From positions 124,001-188,000 of the forward strand of contig JABCPU010000083.1 in NCBI GenBank assembly GCA_016800925.1: 64,000 nucleotides of DNA, in the 5' to 3' direction. Below the pieces are notes generated by a model that worked only from the letters and a program-made list of their open reading frames with translations, was not told the DNA's origin and ran no database searches. Of this stretch, positions 11,375 through 22,015 are shown piece by piece (position 1 is the first letter of the stretch; every line of letters begins with the position of its first letter). Position numbers and translations under genes: made by a program. The stretch is from Suillus spraguei. Lineage: Eukaryota; Basidiomycota; Agaricomycetes; Boletales; Suillaceae.

Positions 11375-13860
11375 TCAAACATCGTAGCACTTATCATCCA
11401 ATGACTTTGAATCATAATCCAAGTCCTGATTGCCTAGCGTTTTCAAATCATCGATTTCATCTTCATTTACTGAATCACACTCCTCGCCATCCGAAAAATA
11501 CTGGCCCTCAAATGCCATGCGCAACGCCGTGCTCGGGCTGAAGAGTGTAAACTTTGATTTCCCCATGTGAACCTTGACCACTGAGAACATATATCCTCTC
11601 GGTGGGGAATCGCTTCGTGCGCGAATCTCGTCAGCGATCTCCGGCCATATGGGGTCCTCCCCAGGGAACTGATCAAGCTTATGCACAGGGAGCACGTGAA
11701 TCCCCGACAAATACACAGTCATATCGAGGACGAGCACGAGTTTATTGCTGAATGCAGGGAACTGCTGCTGTGCTTGACGAACGCGCGTTTCCACGTCTTT
11801 GGCCATTCTCGAGATCTCACTGGTTTCAAAGCCTGCAATGACTCGAAGACTCGTACGGATATCGCGTGATCCCCACGGCCCTGATGGCGATTTGAATGAG
11901 AAGCTCGAGACGAATGCTGAAGAGACTGACCAACTGTGCACCTTAGAACTTGACACCACTTCTTGTGTCCATTGCGCCAAGCGGTCCTTTGGCATTTATC
12001 AGAGCAATAGATTGATATCAAGCAGCCTGAGCACCGGCGCTTTTTACTGATAAACTGGGATGTGCGCGTCGGACACTGGAACGTATGTCAACATCCATAT
12101 GACGGAACTAGAGATGGTCAACGTACTCCTGGACCGCTGCACCTGTATTCATAGAAGTTAAAAGGCTGTACATTGAGATGTTCCATAGCTTCGACAGTAG
12201 ATTTTATGACCATTTGGACAGTAGCCCCCAACGCTTTGTCGCGTGTCTCTCGTTTTTCCCTAGGAGCGCTTTGCACGCGAAGCCAGTGTCGCAAAATAGA
12301 TTTAACAACCTTGTTGTATATGAAAAATGTGGGAAGAAGGAATAGCAACTCTATGTCACCCATGCGGCCACGAATTGGATTATCGCGAGGGTTGGCGTGA
12401 GGCGGGCAAACAACCCCCTTCTCCAGCGTTTGAAGGAGACCAGCATCGATTGCCTGGCATACAGCTGTTACTCCGTCATCTGCATCGCGAATAGCGGATG
12501 CGATGTATGAGTACCCCGACCACAGAACTTTCTGTCTACCCGCGAGTCCCATCTCTGGATGAAAATCCAATTCCTTGTTTGCTTGTACCAAGATCCTTGG
12601 CAAGATCTGTGTGATCGTATTCACCACCGTGCAAATCGAACCTTTGCGAATAAGTTGCGCACGGCATGAAGCATCTTGGCGACAGATAGTCTGGAGAAAC
12701 TGGAAGGAATAATCGAGACCAAGAGTGTAGAGATGAAGTTGTTGTACGCTCTGATCGCGTGGCGTCCACGATCGAGGTTCTTCTACGGCAGCGGCATCTC
12801 TGGTAATCCGACGGATGTATCTGAGAAGGGTGAAGACAACGGGCTTGACCCCTCCGGCAGCATGTATATAATTCGATAAGGGAAGGGTGATTTTGTCTGG
12901 ATCTTCAGACTCAGATACACACACGTAGTTCGTTAGCGCAAAAGACGCCCGGAGCTGCGAGATAAGGCCATCCGTTGAAGTTCCGGGACCGCCTGGGAGT
13001 ACATCTCCCTTAATGTTTCCAACAAATATCCATAACTGCGCGACAAAGTGTTGAACAGAAACAGAAGAACGGAGCATGTGACGACCTTCTTCTGATTCGG
13101 TGCAGATTAATGAGAGCGGAGTGATGCACAATTTTGCAGCGTCGAAGACACTGCAAAGATCTGGGCGCGGAGGAGTAACTGAGACATCATAAGGGGGAGG
13201 GAGGCAATTTCGAGCAAAGAACTGCATCCACGGGTATATTTCATCCCAGCTTCTCACAATATACTTTGTCACGGCATCGTCCTTGACGCCAGTAGTTGAA
13301 GCGGCAATCGAGCTAATCCTAACCAATCCAAATAGAGACAATTTCGCGCGTATGATGCCAGGAATAGTCTTGGGATTGATGTAGTTTGGTACTTGAACAG
13401 ATTTGAGCGTTGCGTGAAAGATGGGTACAAGACAACAAAAACGGGAAGCACTGTCGATCGGGATGAAATCAACTAGCCTTGCTAGATCTGCAGTAGATCC
13501 CTGTAGAGCCCTCTTTGCAGTGATCTCGAGTACATGTTAGCAATTAAACGAATCGGTGTGATAAGGTATCCAACTTGTGTTACCGCTGGCAGAGCCTTGA
13601 GTGCTTTTGTTTCGTCCCTAGTGAGCTGCAAGCTTGATCCCGTAGCGATAAATGGCATGAGGGGTAGGTGATGGGCTTCAGCGGGGGATAGGTGGAAATT
13701 GGTCGATGTTTGAACTTCGGGACCGTTATCATGATGCCGTCCCAATTCCAAACGCCTCTTTTGTATTCTGATATTGTAAGTGGGATGGACTCTGGGAAAT
13801 TATTGATGGCGATATGACTAATGCATGCCATTACAGACAACGTGCAACTCCAGCTGATCA
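11375..13860 (-). CDS. MYND-type zinc-finger protein
   Basis: The last three exons are clear and phase-consistent: 13500-12127 (458 codons), 12075-11931 and 11880-11375, separated by 51-nt (GTACGT...CAG) and 50-nt (GTCAGT...CAG) introns. A further exon ends at 13584, before an 83-nt intron with a GCTAACA branch-like site. The start lies in 13.58-13.86 kb but I could not fix it. The long N-terminal part is helical with no recognised domain. The C-terminal half has the MYND zinc ligands CSGPGCPTR, RRCSGC, YCSDKCQ and HKKWC, split by the 51-nt intron inside the finger. MYND fingers mediate protein-protein contacts. Large families of this architecture are known in Agaricomycetes without defined function. 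The C-terminus is acidic with DGEECDSVNEDEIDD. Confidence 0.85.
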
Positions 13861-14759
13861 ACTTCTACCTTGTCGTCTTCTTTTGCTGGATTTCTAGTCA
13901 ATTAGTCAGCCTCTGAGAGGCGCCGTATCCTCTAATCATCATTAATATATGGCACGGGTGAGTATGGGAACTCCAGTGGTTTCTCACTGTCAGGATCCTT
14001 GACAATGGACATCCGCAACTATAGCTTTGAGCTTAGGAGTCTGGCTTGGACTTTGATTGTTGGCATGATTGAAATTAATTTTGCTATAGAAGTATATGTG
14101 CATGACACGTAGCAGAAGCAATATGAAGGGCTGACAGTGTCTGGAAACTGCGTAAGTACAACTCACAGGAAGTCATCTTTGCTGTTGATTGTCACAGGCC
14201 CCACCAAGATTTCATAAATCTCATTATTATTGCACACAGCTGTAAACTCCATAAAAAAGTTGTGACACGCCGCCATCACAACGTACAAGGGACGGCAGCG
14301 CACTCTTCTTAATTTTGTTGATTTTTATCAATCTTCTGTGTTTCGATCTAAGGTTTTCAGGTCCTCTCATTCTGCGAGTCTTGTTTCCCTCTCGATCCAA
14401 TCAGATCCGCACTGATTGAAAGTCTTTCAGTTTTTCATCCATCCCATGAGTACGACAATCATAGCGTGCATCCTCCGAGACTACTACTACCTAGGACAAA
14501 GACACCGTCCGGCCTCTCCGAGTCCCATGGCATGATGACTAGGATTGCAACTATCTCGTCATCACTTTGGACTGACGTGGCTAAGGTTCCCAAGCATCGT
14601 CATCGCGTTCGCTGGAAGCACCTTACTAGGAAGGTTCTGAGAAGTGTGGAATTACTATAGACCACGGTGGTCTGGCTTTTATACGGTAGCTGTGACCAGT
14701 ACCCACCAGTACCGATTCCTTTCTTAATTCTCACTGTGACCTTTACAGCCCCACCTATC
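13861..14759. promoter_or_regulatory. Shared upstream region of two divergent genes
   Basis: The MYND gene runs left and the oxidoreductase runs right from here, so this ~0.9 kb must contain both promoters. A small plus-strand ORF (14466-14660) has no recognisable features. I see no specific regulatory motif. Confidence 0.4.
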
Positions 14760-16276
14760 ATGTCCTCCATCTTTGGTCTGTTCAAACGCGTTTATGCGGT
14801 AAGTCGGCTTCGCCTTCTAAGGACCGTACTAGGACTATTTGTAATACACGAGTCTGTTTTCATCACAGACTCTCGTTAGTCCACCTCTTTCACACAACGC
14901 GGAAGATAACAATGCCTCACCTCCCTTGAAAATTGGCCTTCTAGGGGCAGCCGCAATTGCGCCTCATGCTCTTGTTTTGCCTGCAAAAAGCCATCCTGAG
15001 GTAGAACTTTATGCCGTGGCGGCGAGGGACGTCGGTCGTGCCGAGAATTTTTCGAAGAAACATGGTTTCAAGAAATGGTATGGAGGGGGAAATGGCTATC
15101 AAGGTAAGTTAGACAACATGTTGACAGCGACATCCTCTGTATTTACTGCTCTATGACAGAACTTCTCGACGACCCTGCAATAGATATTGTCTACAACCCC
15201 GTGCGCGATTGAACGCCATTGCGTGTGAAGTCGCTGTGACTAATGGCCCGTTAGCTGCCCAACGGTTTACATTACGAATGGACAATGAAGGCTCTTGCCG
15301 CCGGCAAGCATGTACTTCTGGAGAAGCCCAGTGGTAATACTGCCGAAGAAACCCGGCGAATGTTTTCCCTCGCGGACCAGAAAGGGCTTGTTCTTCTTGA
15401 GGCATTCCACTATAGGTAAGTTTGTTTTTTTGATCGTAACAAATGATTGTCTTGACAAATGACAGGTTTCACCCTGCTATTCAACGTGTCAGAGCCATCA
15501 TTGACAGCGGCGAACTGGGCGCTATCAAGGAGGTAGATGCAACTCTTACGCTTCCGAAGGGTTTTCAGGATAATGGCATTCGAATGAATTACAATCTTGG
15601 TGGCGGTGCGATGATGGATTGCGGATGTCAGCTTCTGTTTCTCCAGCGATGAACGCCTCTAACATGATCTTACAAGGTTATCCTTTAAGTTGTGTTCGTT
15701 ATCTTACATCGAGCAACCCTAGTGCCGTGATATCCGCAACCACGATCCGGGACACAAGAGATCCACGTATTGATACAGGCACCACTGCCAAACTCACTTT
15801 TACTTCCTTGAGACCCGGTGCTGAGCCAGTGAGGTCCACTATCAAAGGCGACTTCGCTACCCCTCTCCGATGGGGTTTCATCCCTCGCTTTCCGGGAATT
15901 TCCGTTCATGCAGTTTGTGAACGCGGCTCCATCGAATTGTTTAACTTTGTGGTGCCAATGATCTACCATTCTATCACCGTAAGACCTGACGGTGACGTTC
16001 CGAGGACAGAGAAAGCATATACGTTCGAGGGTGGTAAAGGAGAGGACTGGTGGTCGACCTACAGGTATCAGTTAGAAGCCTTTGTGGATAAGGTCAGAGG
16101 CCGAACACCACAAACGTGGGTGAGCTCTGAGGACTCCATTTCAAATATGGAGTGGATAGATAAAATTTATGAAGAGGTGAGTATACCACCTATCTCAGCG
16201 ATGGTCAGTCTAATTGAACATCCAGAGTGGACTTGGATCCCGACCCCAATCCACCTATGTCCTCCCAACTGCTTGA
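14760..16276 (+). CDS. Gfo/Idh/MocA-family NAD(P)-dependent oxidoreductase (dihydrodiol/xylose dehydrogenase-like)
   Basis: Seven exons (14760-14798, 14869-15103, 15160-15200, 15255-15415, 15466-15626, 15647-16176, 16226-16276) give 405 codons and a stop with no frame break. The Rossmann fold begins KIGLLGAAAIAPHAL, where a Gly-rich loop binds NAD(P). The family signature EKP appears in GKHVLLEKPSGNTAEE, and the catalytic-side motif AFHYRFHPA follows. The C-terminal domain starts at DATLTLPKG and includes YNLGGGAMMDCG. The family oxidises sugars or diols using NAD(P); the closest recognisable subgroup is trans-dihydrodiol / D-xylose 1-dehydrogenase, but the substrate cannot be fixed. The odd feature is a 20-nt GT...AG segment (15627-15646) that must be absent from mRNA to keep the frame. 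If retained, a TGA follows at once. So either a micro-intron is spliced or this is a freshly broken gene. Confidence 0.85.
15627..15646 (+). other. 20-nt GT-AG candidate micro-intron or frameshifting relic
   Basis: The sequence starts GTCAGC, has a pyrimidine tract TTCTGTTTCTC and ends CAG. Removing it restores the oxidoreductase frame exactly (GGA-T|CG-ATG-AAC). Keeping it gives CAG-CGA-TGA. Known fungal spliceosomal introns are rarely below about 35 nt, so a normal intron that lost its branch-point part is a reasonable reading. Confidence 0.5.
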
Positions 16277-18284
16277 TGATAGGTTGGACATTGTCGCGCG
16301 TGTTTCAGAGCTCTATACCGTGCAGTTTGTATGAAACACAAGCATTTTGTTACCCTGTACTATATGGACCACGACCCGTGACTACATGTAGTACTTAGTT
16401 GCTATGTGTGATAACATGACAACTCAGTCGGCGATCCCAACACACAATTGTGACATTCAAGTTAGGATAGCCCAGGAGAAGCCTGAGTTTGACTGTCTAG
16501 AAATATCGTACATAACTTATCTACGTATTGTTTACGAAGACAGTGACCAGTTCTGAGGGACCATATTAGAGACGATTGTTCCCGATGTAGTCTTGGTAGG
16601 GTCGATGTTGAATCACCACAGAGATACCATATTGCTGTTGCGGGAGGCACAAGGTTGGCCTGTGCGCGACCAATTTCCGTGCTAAGTAGCAAGGGCTGTC
16701 GACGTAACTATACCAGTAACAGACGGCGACAACAATCATGCAGGCGTTGCGCTGGGAGGATCCGGCCGGGATAGGACAAAAGGCGAGTGGTCAGAGTTGT
16801 GAGTGTCGGTTATAACTTACAAGTGAAATGAGCACCCTTGAAGACCATTGTACTGGACAGGTCATCGTTATTCATCTCCACTGCGCTGGAGTTTTTAACA
16901 GCGATGATGATCAAGCTTCCGGTATGATCGTACGTCAACAGTGGTGATAGCAAGGGTCTAAATCGAGCCCCGCGCACAATGCAAAATCAATAAAAGGCAG
17001 AGTATTGTTGATGCCTTCCAGAAGATGCGGCAATGAGGGCCAAGGTTCAAACAACAGTACAACCAATAGTTACGGATCCTAGAGAACAGTCGTCGGGATG
17101 CATGTGGGACGTACGCACCCCACCCCAAGCTGCTGCCGCATAATTGTAATTGATGTTTGCAGCCAAATATATTGTTTGCAAGCATCCGACGCAAATCTTC
17201 TTCGTGCATCGAGACTGACCGACTGTAAATAAAAAGGCGCTTCCATTTCTGTAAGGGGGCACAATCACCATTCCGATTATAAAAGCTTCAAGCTCACCTC
17301 CGCGATCATGATAAAAACAAAGCTGGCATACTGTCACGGTGACACTAGCCCACCAATCGAGTTGCTAACGACCAGTGACTCGGACGACAGCGCACCTCTC
17401 AACCAATTTCATGACTCTCAATTTTTGTCATTTACGCATTCAGTCAACTGAATGCGTAAATGCTGCTGTTCAACATCTTCCCGTACGAAGAGTCCAAGCC
17501 TCAAGCTACTTCAAGACTAACTTCTAAATTATTGCATTAATCTTAAGTCACCATACTACATATCCCAACTCACTGTGTGGAATCTGCAGCCTGAGATTAC
17601 ATCGAGTCCGATTCAATATCATAATGACAAATGCGAAGGCTGGCCTACAATAAATGATAGCCTGGACCGTCGAAAGACATCCAAGCTGTGCTACAAGAAG
17701 GTGTCGGTTGTAGGAAGTTTACGATCATGTAGATTAACCTTGCTCTTTGAGGCGTCTATAGAATTGGAGAGAAGTTGGAGTGGCGCGGTCTGACTGCTAG
17801 ACGACGTCTCGCCAAGACCGAGCTTGGCAGTAAATTCTGACCTGGAGGGAACATCGAAAAATATCACAGACTGCGTGTAACCGAGGAGCTCCAGGTCTTC
17901 TGGTCTGTTAAAATACAATCTCCCTCGAATGCCAGAGGATGGTTGGGGAAGGTTGGCAAGTGGTGAATGGGAATCAAGTGGCAAGTCTTGACTATATGAC
18001 AAGCATATGCTGCGAGACACACTGTCAGTTGAGCGTGGATATAGATTGCAGGGGTTGCTGTTAATATAAAACCTAATATGATAGTCCACTGATTGACAGA
18101 AGTCGTTGACGAAGTTGCCTTGTTCCCATTATCGAAATTACATCAGTGCAGAAGGGCCGATGCCATGGTTGGTTATGCAGTTATATCCATTGCATGAGAG
18201 CACTGTTCGAACTGGTATTCACTGTTCGGTTCTCCAAGAGTGAAGGCCGAAGAGTGCACGTGACAAGAAGCTGCAACTCGAAAA
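16277..18284. other. Intergenic region with a perfect palindrome; no confident gene
   Basis: No ORF here shows a recognisable domain. The longest, on the minus strand at 17691-18089 (132 codons, Ser/Pro-rich N-terminus, LGYTQSVIFFDVPSRSEF in the middle), could be a hypothetical gene but lacks supporting features. A 16-bp perfect inverted repeat lies at 17429-17462. Confidence 0.5.
17429..17462. repeat. Perfect 16-bp inverted repeat with 2-nt centre
   Basis: The left arm CATTTACGCATTCAGT (17429-17444) and right arm ACTGAATGCGTAAATG (17447-17462) are exact reverse complements around CA. It sits in non-coding sequence between genes. Confidence 0.9.
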
Positions 18285-18676
18285 ATGAGCGAGTACGTCT
18301 CTGTCAAGCTTCAGGCCAACATGGGGCGCAATGCAAAGGTGCATAAACGCATCGTGAGTCGTAGATGATCAAGTTGTATTCTAGATCATTTAACAATGAA
18401 ATTATGCCACCATAGAAAAAGAAACCCTCTACATCATCTGCGTCACACCCTTCATCCGGATCTTTCAGCGCCGCCAATACATCGAATGCACATGTAGTGT
18501 CATCGCACGTACAAGCCGCGAAGAGACGCGCAGATCTTAAATCAAAGTCGAAGTCAAAACCGTCATCAAGCAAGGCCACAGGAGAACATATTCTTGGAGG
18601 CGCGGACTATGTGACATTACTTATGGGCGGCCGCAAAAAGGCTGCAGAGGAGGCTTTAAAGTTACCCAAAGACTGA
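18285..18676 (+). CDS. Small two-exon protein, 109 aa, function unknown
   Basis: Exon 1 (18285-18353) encodes MSEYVSVKLQANMGRNAKVH, and exon 2 (18416-18676) follows a 62-nt GTGAGT...TAG intron in phase. The protein has a short N-terminus, then a long Ser/Lys-rich, probably disordered middle (KKKKPSTSSASHPSS and KSKSKSKPSSSK). The C-terminus looks conserved: GGADYVTLLMGGRKKAAEEA ending in KLPKD. The Lys-rich stretch could serve as a nuclear localisation signal. I associate the GGADYV...GGR(R/K)KA ending with a conserved basidiomycete protein of unknown function, but cannot name it. The open frame, clean intron and stop make it a likely real gene that ORF callers relying on length would miss. 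Confidence 0.7.
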
Positions 18677-19200
18677 TCAGAAGTGTGTTCGCAATAATTT
18701 CATCTTGCAGTGCACAATTCTAAACCATTTTATAGAAACCTGCACGAGGCTTTCAAGTCTACTATTGATTACAAGCCTCGTGGCAATGCTGACTCCTGAG
18801 TCGAACGTATTTTTGTTTGCATAGCGACTTTCTGTGGATTCATGGGGCATCTTCGGGAGATGAGCAGGTCCTATCAGGTCGCTATAACGCCCGTGGCCCA
18901 TCGCGGACGTCTCACTCGGGGTGCCAGTAGACTTGTATATTGTGGTGACAGCCACCATTTCATCCATCAGCGTATGAACTTCAACGCCAGAAGATACAAG
19001 CTCTGGCGGTAGTACGCAAATTCCATGGATATCACAATTTACATACCGTTACACGTTTACAAGTCGGATCACTAGTTTCACTCTACCGCAGAGTGCCAAA
19101 AGCTGCACACTCACTTTGCCGACTTGTGCTGGTGCAGCGCTGCTAGTTTGGTCCGCATTTGCAGGTCCGGTAGCGGTAGACGAGGAAAGCCGTCAGACCC
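18677..19200 (-). CDS. Possible small two-exon gene, unknown
   Basis: A 96-codon minus-strand frame (18677-18967) ends next to the small plus-strand gene and extends right in frame to about 18991 as ELVSSGVEVHTLMDEM. A possible intron separates it from an exon reading STATGPANADQTSSAAPAQV near 19100-19165. I could not find a start codon. The ORF ends overlap the 3' flank of the neighbouring gene, so the pair would be convergent. It may be a real small protein or a chance frame. Confidence 0.3.
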
Positions 19201-19506
19201 TGAGTCACAGCAGAGAATTGCAAATGCCAAATAGGCTAATCATTGTCATTGATTCGTCCAACTTAATACGTCACAGACAACCTCATCATGTACATAGTCT
19301 CACCAGACATCCCGCTCCATTTAAAACTACTGGTCACCCTCGTACTGTGGGGTGCTGATTGCATTGGTTATGCGTTGTCATGATAGTGTGTTGAACGTAA
19401 GTAGTACTTGAACGTCGTGTAGCTATTTTTAGATCAAATCCTACTCGAACGGAACTTGACTTAAGCTCCGTGGGGGCTCTTATTCCAGAACTACTGCCAT
19501 CTAGAA

Positions 19507-21313
19507 ATGTTGCGTTCATTGTCAGTCAAATATTCTCCCCTACTGAAAAGGATTCGCTCTGGAGGTCGGGCGCTCTCAACCCAACCCACCTCTTCTTCAT
19601 TAGGCTGTCTCCCCACGACGGACTCACCGGTCGTGTCGAAGCTCGCATTCTTCAATTCTGTAACTGGAGACGGTAGCAAGATACCAAGTTATAGAGTCCT
19701 TGATGGGCTTGGTATTCCAATAGAAGGTGCTGAGGTGCCCGAGGCATGTGTACGCTCTTCCGTACCAAACAGACCCACTGACGTTTAAGTTCATTCAGAT
19801 AAGCGAACAGTTCGCACGACGATTGTGAGTTAGCTTCGCAGTAATTCAGGATCGTGGCTTATACAGGCTTGAATTAGATATGAAAATATGCAGTTGCTTC
19901 CGACGCTGGATAATATACTTTACAATGTGCAACGTCAAGGCAAAATATCCTTCTATGTACGTGTACAAGCCAATGATGTCTCTCAAACATGTACTGACAA
20001 TTCTTTAGATGACTTCTGTAAGATAAATGACCACGCAATGTGAATTTCAGTTGCTGACTCGGACCCCCTGTCAAGCACGGAGAAGAGGCTGCTGTGATTG
20101 GCTCTGCTGCTGCATTGGCTGATGATGACGAGTAAGTTTCCTTGAAAACCGTTATTTCAGTGGAGTTAACGAGTTTACAGAGTATTAGGTCGGACGGATT
20201 TATTCATTACTCGTGTTTTTACTAATTCCGCTGCAGCACAGTACCGTGAAGTCGGGGTGCTCTTGTGGCGTGGTTTCACTCTCGACCGTGTTATGGCACA
20301 GTGTTTCGGAAACCACGAAGATTCTGGCAAAGGCCGCCAGATGCCCGTGGTATGTCACCTTGCTTTAGTGTCGTTCCTCGCTCAGAATTGACCAGCACTT
20401 TGTTAGCATTTCGGTTCCAAACAACACCATTTCCACACGATATCATCACCACTTGCAACTCAACTACCACAAGCTGCTGGGGTTGGCTATGCACTGAAAC
20501 GTGACGCAGAGAGACGCTCCAAAAACGTGGCCTGCGTATTTTTCGGGGAAGGGGCAGCATCTGAGGGGGACTTCCACGCTGGAATGCTCCTTGCATCTAC
20601 GCTGCCTTCACCAACATTGTTCCTAGCACGTAACAATGGCTTCGCCATCAGCACCCCAAGCTCGCAACAATTTTATGGCGATTCTCTGAGCGCAAGAGGC
20701 CCAGGTAGCTTGATCACACCTTGCGTGTTTGTATCACAGTAATTGAATTTTCTTCGCAGGTTATGGTGTCGATACCGTTCGTGTAGATGGAAACGACGTG
20801 CTTGCGGTGATGAGTGCTGTCAAGGAGGGGCGAAGGCGGTGCTTAGAAGGTGGTCGGGCAGTCCTAGTCGAGATAATGACTTATAGAGTTGGCCATCACT
20901 CGACGTCTGACGACTCGTTTGCGTATAGGGGACGCCAGGAAGTTGAGGACAGAAAGAAGATTGACAACCCCATCACGCGTTTCCGCCTATTCATGGAATC
21001 CCGAGGATGGTGGAACAAGACAGAAGAGGAAGAGCTCAAGTCTCGTTTGAAACAGGATGTGCTCACGGCGTTCAAGCGCGCGGAGACTCTTAAGAAGCCT
21101 GATCTGACAGAGTTGTTCAGTGATGTATATGCAGAGGAGTCTTGGAATATAGTGAGTATAGCTAGATCTATCAGTGACCGGTACTCATTCGGGTTACAGA
21201 GGGAACAGCGGGAAGAGTTGGCGGGACTGCTCGAGAAATATGGACAAGTGTGGGAACCATGGCGGAATGAACTCAAGATCTTCAGAGATGAAGGAAAGAA
21301 GTTGTCAGATTGA
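19507..21313 (+). CDS. BCKDHA: Mitochondrial branched-chain 2-oxoacid dehydrogenase E1 subunit alpha
   Basis: E1 alpha uses thiamine diphosphate to decarboxylate the 2-oxo acids of Val, Leu and Ile in the mitochondrial matrix, as an alpha2beta2 tetramer feeding E2. The N-terminus [20 protein letters not shown] is Arg/Lys/Ser-rich with no acids, a typical matrix targeting peptide. Family landmarks in order are GKISFYMTS, a [18 protein letters not shown] stretch, [24 protein letters not shown], the ThDP-binding run [14 protein letters not shown] to [23 protein letters not shown], and the regulatory loop [16 protein letters not shown], whose serine is the BCKD-kinase site in the family. Ten exons sum to 443 codons and a stop: 19507-19743, 19799-19824, 19878-19956, 20009-20017, 20076-20131, 20181-20188, 20237-20349, 20407-20704, 20760-21151, 21200-21313. 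Two exons are only 9 and 8 nt. Exon 1 ends at a GC donor (GAG|GCATGT) or, six bases later, at a GT donor; both keep frame. Confidence 0.95.
20009..20017 (+). other. BCKDHA: 9-nt micro-exon of the E1 alpha gene (Met-Thr-Ser)
   Basis: ATGACTTCT is flanked by TTCTTTAG and GTAAGA. It supplies the MTS of the family motif between FY and (H/Y)GEEA, which neither neighbouring exon encodes. Confidence 0.75.
20181..20188 (+). other. BCKDHA: 8-nt micro-exon of the E1 alpha gene
   Basis: AGTATTAG lies between a TTTACAG acceptor and a weak GTCGGA donor. It joins DDE to QYREVG as E-V-L-A and keeps the phase. The following intron has an ACTAAT branch-like site. Confidence 0.72.
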
Positions 21314-22015
21314 TGATTCCCTCTATACCCATTTCACAACCGTCATTCTGTTGATCAATGCATTATTTCAGGACAACCATTCCCGCAAACTCAGCATATA
21401 TGGAACTGTTCAAATATTGTGATTTCAGTCGACAGAACTAGTTAGATCTAGCACGAATGTATCATATCAGATGAATTTCACGCAAATGCCATCTAGCAAG
21501 TAATATTCTGGCTCAGGCGCTCCATGTATATAGCGATAAAACCCAATACCCAGAGGACAACGTGGGATGGTCACTGCTCGACGTTCAACAGCATATCATC
21601 TTTGTGTTAAATCAGTCCACACGGATACCTAGAGGTCACCGATCCGGCCATATAGCTTATTGTCTCAGGGGCTAAACACGAAACTCGCAGTATACGATTG
21701 GCGTTAGCGTTCGCAGCATAGACTTAGGCACGTGCCTTCGTTCTTGTCTATCCTCCCCAAGCCCTCTCATTTTTTGGCACGGGATCGAGCATGTTTAGAT
21801 GAAGGATGATGGTAGGAACCGGGGGTGACTAGTGACTGTGGTGTCCTGTCGAGTTCGCTTACATAACACTGCTGCTTTCTGCATCAGGAAATCAACCAGA
21901 GTATGACAAAGATTTAGCTAGCTTTATTTAATGTAAAATATTAAAAATATGTATCATAATTGCAGATCACATGATAAAGGAATAGATAGGCAGATTACAT
22001 TGGTAGGATCTCCAA
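21314..22015. other. Intergenic, nothing recognised
   Basis: This is 3' flank of the E1 alpha gene. It becomes AT-rich from about 21900, leading into the tandem repeat. No ORF has supporting features. Confidence 0.6.

Noticed and set aside
15685..15969. 94-codon minus ORF
   Set aside because: Antisense to exon 6 of the oxidoreductase; no independent support.
20896..21276. 126-codon minus ORF inside the E1 alpha gene
   Set aside because: Antisense to a strongly conserved exon; composition explained by the sense protein.
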